Positions 14,294-27,469 of a stretch of DNA of 64,000 nucleotides are shown here, piece by piece. Location: NCBI GenBank assembly GCA_021613535.1, contig CP075495.1, forward strand, positions 3,162,001-3,226,000, in the 5' to 3' direction. The stretch is from Adineta vaga. Taxonomy: Eukaryota > Rotifera. A model generated the notes under the pieces. It was given only the letters and a program-made list of their open reading frames with translations, searched no databases and had not been told where the DNA came from. The translations under genes and the position numbers were made by a program. Each line of letters starts with the position of its first letter. The stretch's first letter is position 1.

Positions 14294-14750
14294 GAAGATG
14301 TATAGGAAAGTTTGTTGTTGTCTAAAATCCGTTAGATAGGGAACAATAATTTATTAAACTTGCCTCTTTTTTCTGTCAGTTCTTGTCGGCTTAGAGTCTT
14401 TTTTTTGTTGTGTGAATATGAGGAATCAAGAGAGAGAAACGTAAAGAACGAAAAATGCAACTTAACTGAAACATACAGATGACAAGAAAAAAAACGGAAA
14501 TGAACCAAGAAAGAGAGAGAGAGATGGGGGTGAGACAAATAGACAAACAAACATAAAGAACGATAATAATGAAAGAGAACAAAAAAAGAGAGTTTGATGT
14601 TTAAATAGAAGTATATATCACACAACAAGAGAAATAGATGAAGAAGAAAAAAAAGAAGAAAAAGAAGAACCCGCACAAGAAAAAAAGAAAAGCACATTCA
14701 CAAGTACATATAAAGAGAAAGAGAAAGAGAAAAAGAAAAAAGAAAAACGT
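14294..14750. other. Ataxin-2 to ASCC1 spacer
   Basis: Purine-rich on the + strand (GAGA, GAAAAAG runs at about 14500-14530 and 14640-14745). It covers the 3' end of ataxin-2 and the short leader of ASCC1. The antisense open frames reflect this composition bias and are not credible genes. Confidence 0.6.
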
Positions 14751-17700
14751 TTAGCGATTGTAACTACCCGGTGGCACTGTATCTAAACCCTGTTGTTGTT
14801 GTGGAGGCGCTTGTTGTGCTTGTTGAAAATAAGCAGGATCGTATGGATGTACATATGCAGCTTGTTGTGGTAGTCCCGGTTGTGACGGATCAAACATCAT
14901 ACCATATGCACCTAGTTGAGGAGGCATATTAGTTTGAGGCGATGAAACTTGGGCTTGAGCAGGATACCAAGCTTGTGGTGGTCCATATGCATATGTCGTT
15001 GATACATTGCCACTTAATGCATATTGTGGTGTCATTGCAGGACCACCATTATTGACGCCATTGGGACCTACTGGTCCCGATGTTGATGCTGATCGACCAA
15101 TACTACCACCTCCACCAGGATTCGGTGCCCCTGTAGGTGGTGGTGCTTGAGATACGACATTTTGTCCACCAACATAACCTCGTTGTTGTTCATTTTGTTG
15201 TTGCTGTTGTTGTTGATGAGGAGGTGAACGAGTTAATTGCCAATTAGTATTCACACCACCTGATGCTGCTGATGGATATACTCCATATATACGTGGATCT
15301 TTCAAAGTTAAGACAGAATAGATAAAATTCAAAAAAGGAAAGGTTTTTATGTCGGTTATATACCTGAATATAATCCTTGATAGTAAATGGGAGGAACTGG
15401 TGTTGTAGGTCCCGCTGATGAAGGAGCTGATGAGATCATGATGTTTTGTGGTGGACCAACACCAGTAGCTTGAATCATACCGGGTGTATTGATCGGATAA
15501 AAGAATTGGTGTTGCATTGACGATGGAGTTGTTTCTAAAAGATTCAAAACGAGAAAAAGAAGTTAACTTTTCAAGAATATTCAAAAAAATTCAAGTATCA
15601 TACGTTGTGATGGAAATTCAGATTGATAATATCGAAGTGATTGGGCCGGAAAAACCATTTGTTGAGCACTAGCTACTTGTTGTTGTTGTTGAGAAATATT
15701 TGGTTGTTCATTACCTTGCACAGATACGACAGCTAAAAACACGATGCGAATTATATTTTGTTTCTTTGTTAATTTTTCGCATCAATTCAATTACCTTTCT
15801 TCGGGCCAACATTCGTATTACCACTATTTCCACTATGTGTCTGATTATTATTAGTCTTATATGCAGGACCAGAACTACCGTTTGGTGTTGTCATTCCACC
15901 GGGACCTACATTATTTGTATTAGGTCCATTACCAGTAAGTTGTTGTGCAGTTGGTGGCATCATTGGTGCGCCCATCATTCCAGCATTCATCTGTTGCTGT
16001 GCAGCACCAACAAATGGTGACATATTCGTGTATGGTGCTGGATAATATGGTGAATATAGAGCAGCTGCATTTTGAGCATGTGTTTGTGGCATCATTGAAG
16101 GTTGTTGTGTTTGATTTTGTGGAATTTGTTGTTGTTGTTGGTGCTGCTGCTGCTGTTGTTGTTGTTGTTGTAAAAGATGAAGAGCTTGAGGATTAGGATG
16201 TGATATAAATGGTGCCATTGGTAAAGTATTTGTTGATGCTCCACGAGACTCTGGTCGAGAATTACTTTCCCGCTAAAAAAGAAAACAATATTATTTATTG
16301 TTATGTGTATGTAGATATATATATTGTTAATTATTACCGTAAAAACAGGAACAAATTCATCTGCTTCTGGATTTAGACCTGAATTTGCTTTCGAATTACC
16401 AGGTGCTCTACAATTATTTGAAAAAAAGATTTGATCTATCACTCTTTCCTTTTTTTTCTATAAAACATTTTGAACATACGTTGTTTGTTGTGCATAAACA
16501 GGTGGATTTGCCATATGTATATTTGGGTCTGTTTGATTAGAATTAATCGGTTCATGACTAGATGAATGATCGTCTGAATTCGGAAGTGCTAATGGAGATG
16601 GAACATTATTAGAAGACGAAGACGATTGTAAATGTTGTTGTTGTTGTTGTTGTTGTGGTGGTGGTGGTTGTTGTTTCATCTGTTGAGTGTGTAAATGTGA
16701 TGGACGACTCAGTGGAACTGTATTTGATTGATGATTATTTGAAGAATTTTGTTGTTGATTGCGTTGTTGTTTTGGTTGATCATTATCTTCATTTGTTGAT
16801 TGCTGTTCATCTATAATGAAAAGTAAAGCAGATTTAGAAAATAATCATTGAAATTGAATGTAATTATCTTACTGCGTGTTTGTTTTTTGATCATTTTATT
16901 ATTTGATTGTTGCTGATAATTGCTCGATCCACCAGTTGGATTTGTTTGATATGAAGACGTTCCTGGTGGTGGTGGTGATGATGATGCTGCAGTTGAATTA
17001 TTTCGAGACGATGAACTACCAGTATAAGGTGCTGGAGAATTTCTTCCAATCAATGAACGATTATTTGCTGAATAAACTCCACGTGCTGGAAGTGTTGTTG
17101 ATGGACTTGTTGGTCCTGAATTTTGTCCTTGTGAAAAACTACCACTATGAATTCTTTGACCACGTGTTGTTTCATCGTTATTAACTTGTAATGGTGAATC
17201 ACGTCCCTCATGTGGTGAACGATTATCATTGAAACGATTATTACGTAATTTATACGATTGTTGACGATTATTTGGTGTCTGTTCAGATGAACGCGATGTC
17301 GTATATTGTGTTTGTTCCGAGCGCTGATTTTGTTTCGGATTATTCGTTGAATAATTATTCGGTCCACCTCGTCGATTATTTCCACCACCTCGTTGGTCAC
17401 GCCAATTACCACGTCTAAGATTGTCATGAAACAAGAATTAGATACGCAGAAATGGAAACGAAAAAGAAAATGACTTACTTTGAATTATATTCTGTATCAA
17501 GACGAAAGTCTGATCGACGCTCATTTGGATGTAAACGTGATGATTGATTTGATTTTGGATTACTATTTCCATCATCATTATTATGGGTGACATTAAATTC
17601 TGATGGACGTTTAACACCTGAAAAGAAAATAATAGATCATCGATTCGATTTTGATTCAAGAAAAATAATTTCATTACCTGCATCATCTTCATCAATATCT

Positions 17701-19017
17701 TCAGTACGAATTCCTCGTTCAATTTCCATCGCTTTCTTGTCTATATCAGCTGACTCTTCAGCTGTCATTTGACGAATAGGTATGTTTCTATACGACGACA
17801 AGAAAACAAAATCAAATAATCAGCATGAAGAACAGGTAAACAAAATGAGAGAAAATAAAAAGATACATACGTATATTTAGTTTCATCATAGTCAGTTGTT
17901 GTATTAAATTTTTCTCGATTCGTATGAAACATGTCTTCTGGATCATATCCAGCCTTTGATAAACAAATATTATTGATTATTTCTCATAAGAAAATTTCTT
18001 TTCCTACTTTTCCATCTTCACCAAGATCAAGATCTTCTAATGTACTGGGATCAGTTTCATCGGCATCATAAAAATGTTGCATACGATTAAAACGTTCATC
18101 TTCTAATTGAGAGATTTTCGGAGTTTCTTCGAGCATACCTAAATGCAAGCATATATGTATATATATACGTAGACGAGAATGACAATAATGAGTTTTTCAT
18201 CACTTACATTTGCCATTACCAGATAGATCGACATCAATAGCAATAATTTCCACAATATTTGATGCTTGTATCATACGTTTTTGTAATTCAAATGTTTGAA
18301 ATGAACTATTAACTGTCTCAAAAAGATCTATGAGTGCTGTTGATAATGTCATAATGTCAGAATTATTATTATCTAATCGATGAGATGATATAAGAGAAAC
18401 ATCACCATTTGCAGAAATTGTTTCTAATATTCCATGAAAACGTTCTTGTTCATTCGTTTGAACAATCACTGGTTGACCCTAGCAAAAAAATCGACGATCC
18501 TTAAATTTCTATTCGAATGCAACAAAATAATCATCATACTAATAAACCAATTGTGAATGCATGAATAAATCGAGGATTTCGATGTACACCGTCGAGCTAA
18601 AAACAAAGATTCATATTTACTTTCATAGTTATTTATAAAGTTAAGACATACTTGTGAAGCATTCTTCATCAAAACTGATCGTTGTAGATTCGAATCCGAT
18701 CTAAATATAGGGATGATGTTTTTTTTGTTAAAGTATAAATATCAAACAATGAATAAAATTAAAAACTAGCCAATAGCAAATCATTAATCCTCAACTAAAT
18801 ATCTATCTACATTTCGTTTTCATTTCATTTTACCGTCTAAACTAAATAAAATTGATGAAGTAAACATATTTTTCGAAAAGAAAGGAAGAAGAATTGGTTA
18901 TATTTACTCGGATGTAACTGTTGAATCATTCATATCATAAGAATTGCTTGAACCATTCGTATGATGTGTTGATTTATTCGTAATTGTTGTTCGTGGAGCA
19001 GTTCGTGTTGATGACAT
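14751..19017 (-). CDS. ATXN2: Ataxin-2 homologue
   Basis: RNA-binding translation and stress-granule regulator that binds poly(A)-binding protein. The ATG at 19017 opens MSSTRTAPRT; exon 1 ends at 18908. The Lsm domain starts in the exon at about 18598 (VHRNPRFIHAFT, matching the ataxin-2 VYKNSR..H.LT block) and continues in 18477 to about 18209. The LsmAD region follows, including GYDPEDMFHTNREKFNTTTD and a TAEESADIDKKAMEIERG helix. A PAM2 motif, SGLNPEADEFVPVF, is encoded at about 16340-16395 and is the binding site for the PABP MLLE domain. The rest is low-complexity: RGG-like, N/S/T-rich, polyQ (CAA-coded, about 16126-16178 and 16635-16670) and P/Y/Q-rich to the stop at 14751. It has at least ten short introns. 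It is divergent from DET1. Confidence 0.9.
16126..16178 (-). repeat. Polyglutamine-coding repeat in ataxin-2
   Basis: TTG/CTG run on the + strand, read on the minus strand as CAA/CAG. It encodes nine Q, one H and five Q. Vertebrate ATXN2 carries its polyQ near the N-terminus; here it lies C-terminal to the PAM2 motif. Confidence 0.85.
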
Positions 19018-19693
19018 CGTTCATAAATAAAAGATTGCTTGTTATTTTGACAAAAGAGAAAAGCAAAGAATTAAAAGAATAAATAAATCTGCGCGATTGG
19101 CCGTATTCACAAACACATATGTCTGTTCAATCAATCCCAAAAAAAAATGAACGAAACGAGACGTTGAATTCCACGTACACACACACACGCGGAGAAAAAC
19201 AGACACGTCAAGTGACGGTATGTATTAATTCTAGGAAAAAAAAACGTAAAGTAAAAGAATGAAAGAGGAAAAAAAAGTAAACATTCATCTTGTCTTGTCA
19301 ATCTGAATATCAAATAAAAAATATATGGATGTAAGCCAAGAAGAAAAGAAAACAAAAATTTCGGATGATAATTTTTCAACCATTTTGTTTTGTACACAAT
19401 TTAACGTTGATTCTAGCGAATTGAATAGAGATGTAAGGAAAATTTTGTTTGAAAATTTTTTATCTTTTTTTACGAAAATTTCAAGAAAACAAATCGTCCA
19501 AATTGTTTTTAATTAGTATTAACTATGGCGCCAGAATCGATGGGAATATTTTCATTGTTAGTAGTGTCCTCTATCTATCAGCAAATTGCACATAAAAGTA
19601 TCCTTCATTTTTTTCTCCATATGACAAGGGCTTGTTACTGTACAGAGAGAAAAGAAAACGTTTCCCATTGATTCAAACATGTAATCAATAAGA
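19018..19693. other. Divergent promoter region, ataxin-2 / DET1
   Basis: Head-to-head intergenic stretch. No convincing open frame. It includes ACACACAC (about 19175-19190) and A-rich tracts. A pyrimidine-poor acceptor-like TACAG lies at about 19640-19645, before DET1. Confidence 0.5.
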
Positions 19694-21605
19694 ATGGCTT
19701 CATCTTTATCAAAACGACGAAATTATTTTTCTTCATCTCGAACTCGAATGTTATTAGATGATGATCATGAAAATCTCGTACATCGAGCAATACCGAAACA
19801 TAATTTAGTATGTTGGTTACGTGATCGTGAACTTGGATATCGGAAATCTCGTATTAATCGTACAATTGCACGACGTACAAGTGTCTATCGTGCAATTCAT
19901 CCATCCTATTCAATTTTAATGTGTACAGTACCACAAGCTGTATATATAAGAAGATTTTCACCAAATGGACAATTTCTACTTGCTTTTTCACATGATCTCG
20001 AATCGTTAATTGTCTATAAATATAGAGGTAAGGATCATTTTCTATGATAATTTAGAAACATAGACACAGCGGTTTCGTACTGAATTACCTTCCAATGGAT
20101 AGAAGTTTTCTTTTTCTCATCTTTCATAAGGCAATGTAATTGCATCATCATTTTCTCTTATGACAGATGCTTTTATATTGTGTTAATATAATTGCAATCA
20201 AATATCGAAAGCGTAATTTTGTCTTCTAAAGAAATTCTTTATTCTTTGTCAATGTGATTGAATAATAATTTATTGAACCATGAAAATCCTTGTTTTATCG
20301 AAAGGTCATTCGGTAGAACAAATATTTCAAGACTGTTACTAATTTCTGTTCGAATCGATGCTTTAATTCCAAAGCAATTCTTTGATTAATTAAAACTTTT
20401 TAATCTGTAAATTGCTTTAAAATTGATATAAATAGAATTTTCCTATTCTTCTTCTCCTCCGCAGTGATGACGACGTTTTCTCTTTTCAAGGTTATTTCTG
20501 TCTTGTCACATTCTTCTTTTTTCTTTTTGATTCAATATTTTAATTCAAAAAATTTTTTATTTAGGATTTGAACGTATCTATCCGAATCTATTGCATTGTT
20601 CTTCATCAACAAACTATACTCGATTAGATGAAAATGGTGATAATATTCGTCAGAATACATCGGAAACAATCAATTGTGAAAAATTACGTGATCATGCTTT
20701 CAATGAAATTTTTGACCATCATATTACGATTCAAATACGTTCATCATCGATGGGTTATTCATTAAATCGTAATCATATCTATTGTTTATTTTCACGTGAT
20801 CAATATGCAATAATATGTGCATCAAAATTAGTTAATGAACAACAACATCCACCTTATAATCAATTAGTACAATCGAATGAAGATCTTAATCCATTATCTC
20901 GATTTTATTTTGAACATTTTTTAATCTTTCTTATTGATTATTCACGTGGTGTTATATGTCAACAATTAGAATTTCAATTTGATCGAATTGGTCTCACAAT
21001 ATATAAATCAACATTAGCAATACTTTCAATTCAACATCAAAAATTACATTTATATCATATTGATGAAAAAAATGGTAAACTTATTGAACTGTTAACTGTA
21101 GGCAAATTTGCACAAACTGAAGAAGAATTTCTCTATAAATATAGTTTACCGAAACATTTATTAAATATGTCACCACGTTTATTAAATAAGAAGAATTTTA
21201 AACGAAATACATCTTCAATGTTTGATAAATGGGATGATAGTGAACCCGGTAGTCAACAAAGAAAACGTCTTCGTGATCATTTTAGTGATTATCAGAACAG
21301 TGAATCTTCATCAAGACGTCGTCGAAGTTCATTTGTTCGCGAAGAACTTCATCGACCATTTACTCCACCTTCAACCCGAAGTCGAACACATCAAGATGAA
21401 CAACAAACAAATTTCGCAGGAGAAACGCATGATTTGCCAACAAATTTAGCTCATTCAATATTTCAACGTGATCATCGAACAAATAATTCAACAACACATT
21501 CAACGAATGCAAGAGCATCAGGTAAAATATTTTTTGAAGAATAGTCTTCTTTTGATATTTTTCTTATGCTTTAGATTATGATCATGATATGTCAGCACTA
21601 ACTGA

Positions 21606-21638
<33 letters not shown>

Positions 21639-22728
21639 CAACGATGGAGAGGAGGACGATCAGAATTCTAATCAACCGATAAACTTAAATCGAATTGAAA
21701 CTGCAACTGATCGAGTTGTAAGTGATTCTCATCATGATTATTGGTCATTAGTACAAAATCAAACACTTTTACCAATGAATGATCGACAATTATGTACATT
21801 AAAACAACGTCTATTAACCTATCTCTATAAACGTGCTAAACAAAGTAATAAACAATTACGTTTCATTCATTCGTTCAATGATTATTTAGCAAGTAAATTT
21901 TATAAAGTACAATTTTTAACTAATCATATTATTCTTTTAAAATTTGCTCATGAAACAATTGTAAATAAACGTCAACAAGAACAACAAATGCATTATGCAC
22001 TTTTCGTTGTTTATAATATTCAAACATCAACGATACTGAATATTTATGATGAATCATCACTTGAATTAGCACAAATTTTCGAAAAATATAATGATGATTT
22101 TCGTTATTCATCATCTCATGGATTAATTAGTTATCGAAATTTAGAATTCTTTCCCTTATCAACATATGCTGGTCGTCGTCAATTTGAACATATGTATTAT
22201 CATTCAACTGCAACCGGTGATTCCGATTCAATAAAACGTTTATTAATGCAATTACCATTACGTACAATAACGCATACGATTTCTCCTTATTTAGATTTAA
22301 ATTTATATTCGTATGATGATAAAATTGTTCATATTGATGATATGATTAAAACATGTCCAAATAATCCTGTTCGATTCTTTTCACGTGATTGTCAACGAAT
22401 GAAATTTCAATTAACATTGACAAATCGTTCGATTATTGTACCACAATTTATTGCAACAACAGATAATTCTACAACAACAACAACAATTGTCACACCTACA
22501 ATTACAAATAATAATAATAATAATAATAATCCAACAACAACTACTACAGCAACAACAACAACGGCAAATTCTTTATTTTTTCCTAATACTTTATCTTCAA
22601 ATCGTCGAACAACTTTAGCAACACTTTGGCATCCAATTGAACCATTTTGTATTACAATTCAACGTTGGCCAAGAGATCTTGATAATATCCATAATTTTCA
22701 TTTATATCGTCCACCAAATCTACGATGA
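19694..22728 (+). CDS. DET1: DET1 homologue (CRL4 substrate-adaptor component)
   Basis: DET1 joins DDB1, DDA1 and COP1 in a CUL4 ubiquitin ligase acting in the nucleus. Three exons: 19694-20027, 20565-21521 and 21575-22728, all in frame, giving 814 residues. Conserved blocks: RRFSPNGQFLLAFSHD near residue 90, TLAILSIQHQKLHLYH, LKQRLLTYLYKRAK, and near the end SPYLDLNLYSYDDK with CPNNPVRFFSRD, then HPIEPFCITIQRW. Human DET1 is about 550 residues. The extra length is mostly a disordered insertion (about 21200-21720) with basic/serine-rich, RS-like and D/E-rich parts including a GAT-coded Asp run (21602-21630), plus a T/N-rich loop (about 22455-22570). The first intron (537 nt) is long for this locus. 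Confidence 0.93.
21602..21630 (+). repeat. GAT trinucleotide repeat (Asp run) in DET1
   Basis: In-frame GAT run encoding about nine consecutive Asp residues, then D/N/E-rich sequence, in the linker insertion of DET1. Confidence 0.8.
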
Positions 22729-23010
22729 CTTTAATTCCATTTCTTTTTACTCTCTATGAGAGTTTCTTTTTCTTCTCCTTCTTTCATTTCGCTTTTTCTT
22801 CTTTATTGTATCTGTATGTATAAAATAAGAATAATTTTTTTCTTCTGTTATTATTGAAGATTCGAGGAAAAGACAATGTTTTTTTTTCATGTTCGATTCA
22901 CTTTGATTGAATATTTTCTTATAAAGATTAAGTTGTATATCATGAAATTCATTTCAGATAGATAATAGTATCGATTGAGTTGACATTTGTTGAACATAAA
23001 TATTCATCAA

Positions 23011-23427
23011 ATGATTGTTGATAGAACACCTTCAGACACTCAAAAACCAGCTCCTTGTTTTGCTTGTCATATTTTGGGAATATCATCATCAGCAGCACTT
23101 GGTGCTTATATGTTCTATCAAGCAAAAAAAGCTAACACGTCAACACATCGTTTTACTTGTTCACTCTTTGGATTAGGTATACATTCATAGCAATATTCTT
23201 ACTGAAAAACAAAAGAAGAGAGAGAGAGAGCAGACTATTTTATCTGTGTATTTTTCTTTTAGGATTTTTAATATTTGCTTCTCATCGTGTTTCATCTCTA
23301 TTCAAAGATATGTGAGTAATTCTTAAATAAGAATATAAACTTCATCTGCTTATTTATTCGAATTAGATCCCAACAAAGAATTGCCTCAAATGGACGAATG
23401 AAACGAAGTTTTGAAGAACGACGATAA
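23011..23427 (+). CDS. Small two-helix membrane protein, DMAC1/DUF4536-like
   Basis: About 81 residues in three exons (start ATG 23011, exon 1 to about 23175, a middle exon at about 23263-23311, last exon to TAA 23425-23427). A Cys-x-x-Cys pair (PCFACHILG) begins the first hydrophobic segment. A short loop follows, then a second hydrophobic segment (FTCSLFGLGFLIFASH) and a basic tail. This pattern resembles the DUF4536 family (DMAC1/TMEM261), an assembly factor for the complex I distal membrane arm in mitochondria. The match is by pattern only. It sits 282 nt after DET1 and about 180 nt before VPS18 on the same strand. An acceptor-like TTTCAG ends 53 nt before the ATG. Confidence 0.5.
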
Positions 23428-23605
23428 TGCATCGTAAAGAACAGTCATTTTTGCCTTCCTTTTTTGTTTATTTTTTGATAAGAATAGTATGGTTGCATTG
23501 CTAAATCTACCGATATATTCTCTAATAAATATACAATAGAATAGAATATTTTGATATTTCAATTGATCATATGTATTGTATTTACTTAGATATCGACGAA
23601 GAAAT

Positions 23606-26600
23606 ATGCTAGGCGATGATATTAATCAACAATTAGAATATCAAGCACAGCGACGATTTCGATCAGATGAACCTGTAAGTAGTGTTTATCTGCGAAAAAG
23701 TCCTTTTTTTTATGGAATTTTGTTTTTGAATGTATCAATAGAGTTTACAAACAGATGATGTTCTAGAACCAATCTTTATAAAAAATGAACTTCCGTGGCG
23801 GTATAGTTTTATCTTTGATACATGATTTTTATTAATGCAATTCAAATCATATTTAGATTTGAGAGAAATACGAAAATTATTCATTTGGTGGTATCAAATA
23901 ATGTTTTTATTTTACATCTAAATGACAAAACATTACAACGACGTTGTCCGGATGAAGTTCCAAAGGATGCTAAAATAACTTCAAGCTATCAAGGTATTTT
24001 TAATCATCATCATCATCATTATCTAAATGTTGTCTCTTGAAAACCTAGATGCACAAATTCCTGATGTTATTAGTAAAGTATTTCTTGATCCATATGGTCG
24101 TATAGTACTTGTATCAACACGTGATAAACGTGAAATATATGTTCTTTTATCTTCGCCAAATTCATTAAAATTAATAAAAAAACCAATTCGATTAGGTAAT
24201 AATTCATCGTTTACTCTCGTGTCTGTTACTTGGTGCAATCGATTTTTACAAACTCAAAATGATGTTGTTGCTCTTCTTGCTGGTCAAGATGGCCGTATTT
24301 TTGAAGTCTTAATTCGAGCTGATGGAGAAGTATTATTTTCCAATGAAGTATTTCCCACTTTTAAATCTATTATGGATTCAATTGGCGATTCTGTCACAGG
24401 CATTTATTGTGATGTTAAATCTGCTTATGAAGATAATACCAATGTATTTGTTGTTATAACAACACAAAAGTAAATGAATTTTATTGATGAAGAAAATAGA
24501 ACGATTTTTTCCTTTTCTTTTCAAAGAGCTTTGTATTATTTTGAACATCAAATTGATCCATCACGTAAATCTGATTATTTCACATCATTCTTCGCCTTCT
24601 TTCGTGATGCTTCATTGCCAGACTTGAAATATCGTGAATTTCCTGGAGGTAATGCTCAAAGTGAAATTCAACTATTTGTAAAACGAAAATCATCGACAAC
24701 ACAATTGTTAAATAGACAATTTGCATGGATTACTGGTGCTGGACTTTTCTATACTGAAATTGATCCTATTAATGTACAAAAATCTTTTCTCGAACGTAGT
24801 CGAATTATTTATTATAATATCGGTAAAATTGTCAATGAAAATGATGAAGAAAAACCACCGAAATCTGTCGCATTAACAGAATTTCATTGTTTAATGATGT
24901 TTCCAAATGAAAATCAAATACGTGCTGTATGTACGGTCAACGAGAAAATTGTTATGATTGATGGTTCAATGGCTGTATGTTTGAAAAGTTGTATACAAAA
25001 TTTTCATGAGTACATTTGAAATTTATTTTAGAGTGGTAGTCCAGTTTGTTATGCACGTGATCAAATGCGTGATCAATTATGGGCATGTACTGATGAGCAT
25101 GTTCTTCGTTATACTATCAAAGATGAACGTCGCGATGTGTGGCGTGTATTTATGCAGAAGAATGATTTTCAGAAAGCTTATGAAACATGTGCTATAGTAT
25201 GTTGAATATTTGCTTTTTGTTTACATTAATAAAACAATCATATTCATTTTAGATCGATGATCCGGTGGAAACAGCACGAAGACAACGTTCTATAAATTCA
25301 CGACATGCTGATCATTTATTTAATGAAAAAAAGTATGAAACATCTCCTTCACATTCAATAATTACTATATTTGTTTTCAGATATTCATTGTGTGCTAGTA
25401 TTTATGCTACATCGGATACATCGTTTGAAGATGTTACATTGAAATTCTTTGTTTTGAGAGATAAAGAACCACTTCGAGAATATCTTCAAGCTGTTTTACA
25501 AAATCTCAAACCATCTTCGGTAAGAAAAACAAGGAAGAAAACGAAACTCTTCTATTGTTTGTTCTATAGGATAGTACTCAAATCACTATTTTAACTCTAT
25601 GGTTAACCGATTTATTTTTAAATGAACTTGATGAATTACGTCAAACTGATTCGACAACAGCAATGAACCGACGAAAAACGACATCGAAAATGAACATTGA
25701 ATCGTCATTGAATCTTCAACCAGATGAAGAAATTCTCGATGAAAAAGGCCGTAAAGATAGATTCGATGAAATTCGTCGAAAATTTCAATATTTTCTACGT
25801 AAACCAGAAATTCAAACATGTCTTAAAGAACATCGTTCAGCTATGTATGATCTTCTTACAAGTCATGGTGATTTAGATGATTTAATTCTATTTGCTGAAC
25901 ATGTTCAAGATTATGAACGAGTTATTTTACTCTATCTTGAACGTGAAGATTATGAAAAAGCATTGAAAACACTTGAACCATTAGTAATTAGTTTGATTTT
26001 TCTTTCTTTCAATGTAAATTTCATTTTTTCATTTTAGAATAATTATCAACTTCTATATAAATATTCTCCAACATTAATCGAAAAACTACCTGAACAACTA
26101 TTGACAGTTTGGAAAAAGAAATATAATAATGATCGTTTTGAAGCTAAAGAATTATTACCAGCAATGATTGCATATTCACGAGCATTTCCAACAGTAATAT
26201 TAAATCATCAAAATTCATTTCCTAAATCATATTTTGACTTTTTTAGGGCAAAGCTGTATTAGAATTTCTAAAATTTTGTCTAGCAAGAGGATGTATTGAT
26301 AAATCAATTCATAATTATTTACTTTCGGAATATGTTAAATTTGATACAAGTCAAATTATGCCATATTTAACACTTCAAAAAGAAGTAAGTTAAAAAATAC
26401 TTCTAAAATCTTTGTAATATATTATCAACGCGCATTAGGATCCTTTGGCAATAACATATGATCCAAGATTTGCATTACGTCTTTGTATTGATCATGATTT
26501 GAAAGAAGAAAGCGTCTTTTTATATCGTCTATTGAATATGCATGAAGAAGCAGTTGATACAGCTCTGCAGGTTTGTGTTTATATTATATAATTCATCTGA

Positions 26601-27469
26601 GATGTAAATATTGAGAGATGATGTATTAAAGGTTAATGTGAAACTAGCAGAAGAATGTGCATCGACAGCACCGATTAATGATGAACGAACGAAAAAATTA
26701 TGGCTTAAAATTGGTAAGAACACGTAAAATAAGAGAAAATTTATGAATCTATATGATGATCATTGATGTTTTTCTTTCAGCTGGTTCTGTTATTACTCAA
26801 GGTCATGATCTTAATGAAGTTATGAAGATTCTTGAAGATTGTGGTAATGATTTACTTAAAATCGAAGATGTTCTTCCACTATTTCCTGATTTTGAAACGA
26901 TTGATCAATTCAAAAAACCCATTATTAATTCCTTAGAACATTACAATGAACGTTTAACTTTCCTTCGTAATGAAATGAACGATGCATCGAAATCAATTGA
27001 TGATATTCGTGAAGATCTAGCTAAATATCGTACTCGATGTGTTGCAACCATTGATTCGAATGAATTATGTTCATTATGTGAACAACCATTAATGTTACAA
27101 TCAATCTTTTATATATTTGCTTGTGGACATTATTTTCATGGTGATTGTCTATTTACTTATGTTCGACGTTTAATGAAACGAAAAGATGAACGTACATTAG
27201 ATGATATAAGTTCTTCACAAACATCGAATCAAACGACTGAATCAATAAATAAAAAGAGTCCAAGTAAAATTTCGACAAAAACAGCATTACAAAATGACAT
27301 CGATAGAGTCAATAATTTACAAACGATCATAGCTAGTGGTATGGCACCACCATCACGTGATATGGAAAGTGTTCAACAAGAACTCGATGATCTCGTTGCT
27401 TCACAATGTATCTTATGTGGTGAAACAGCTGTCGATCATCTTGATCAACCATTAGAAACGTTTTTATAA
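23606..27469 (+). CDS. VPS18: VPS18 (HOPS/CORVET core subunit)
   Basis: Vps18/Pep3 is a core tethering subunit for endosome and lysosome fusion. The ATG at 23606 follows an acceptor-like TTACTTAG by 16 nt, which favours it over upstream frames. Order seen: N-terminal beta-propeller (from about 23760; FERNTKIIHLVVSNN, ILRADGEVLF-type strands; Pep3/Vps18 domain with FAWITGAGLFYTEI), then clathrin-repeat alpha-solenoid (AMYDLLTSHGDLDDLILFAE and LYLEREDYEKAL at about 25840-25975; LARGCIDKSIHNYLL-type helices), a coiled helix, then a C-terminal RING-H2 with CSLCEQPL, ACGHYFHGDCLF and the last pair CILCGE. The RING is split by a charged insertion of about 70 residues (27175-27395). Many short introns; I see no frame break. 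Stop TAA 27467-27469. Confidence 0.92.

Noticed and set aside
14332-14697. Minus-strand 121-codon frame
   Set aside because: It is made of F/L/S codons from a GAGA/GAAA purine tract in an intergenic spacer.
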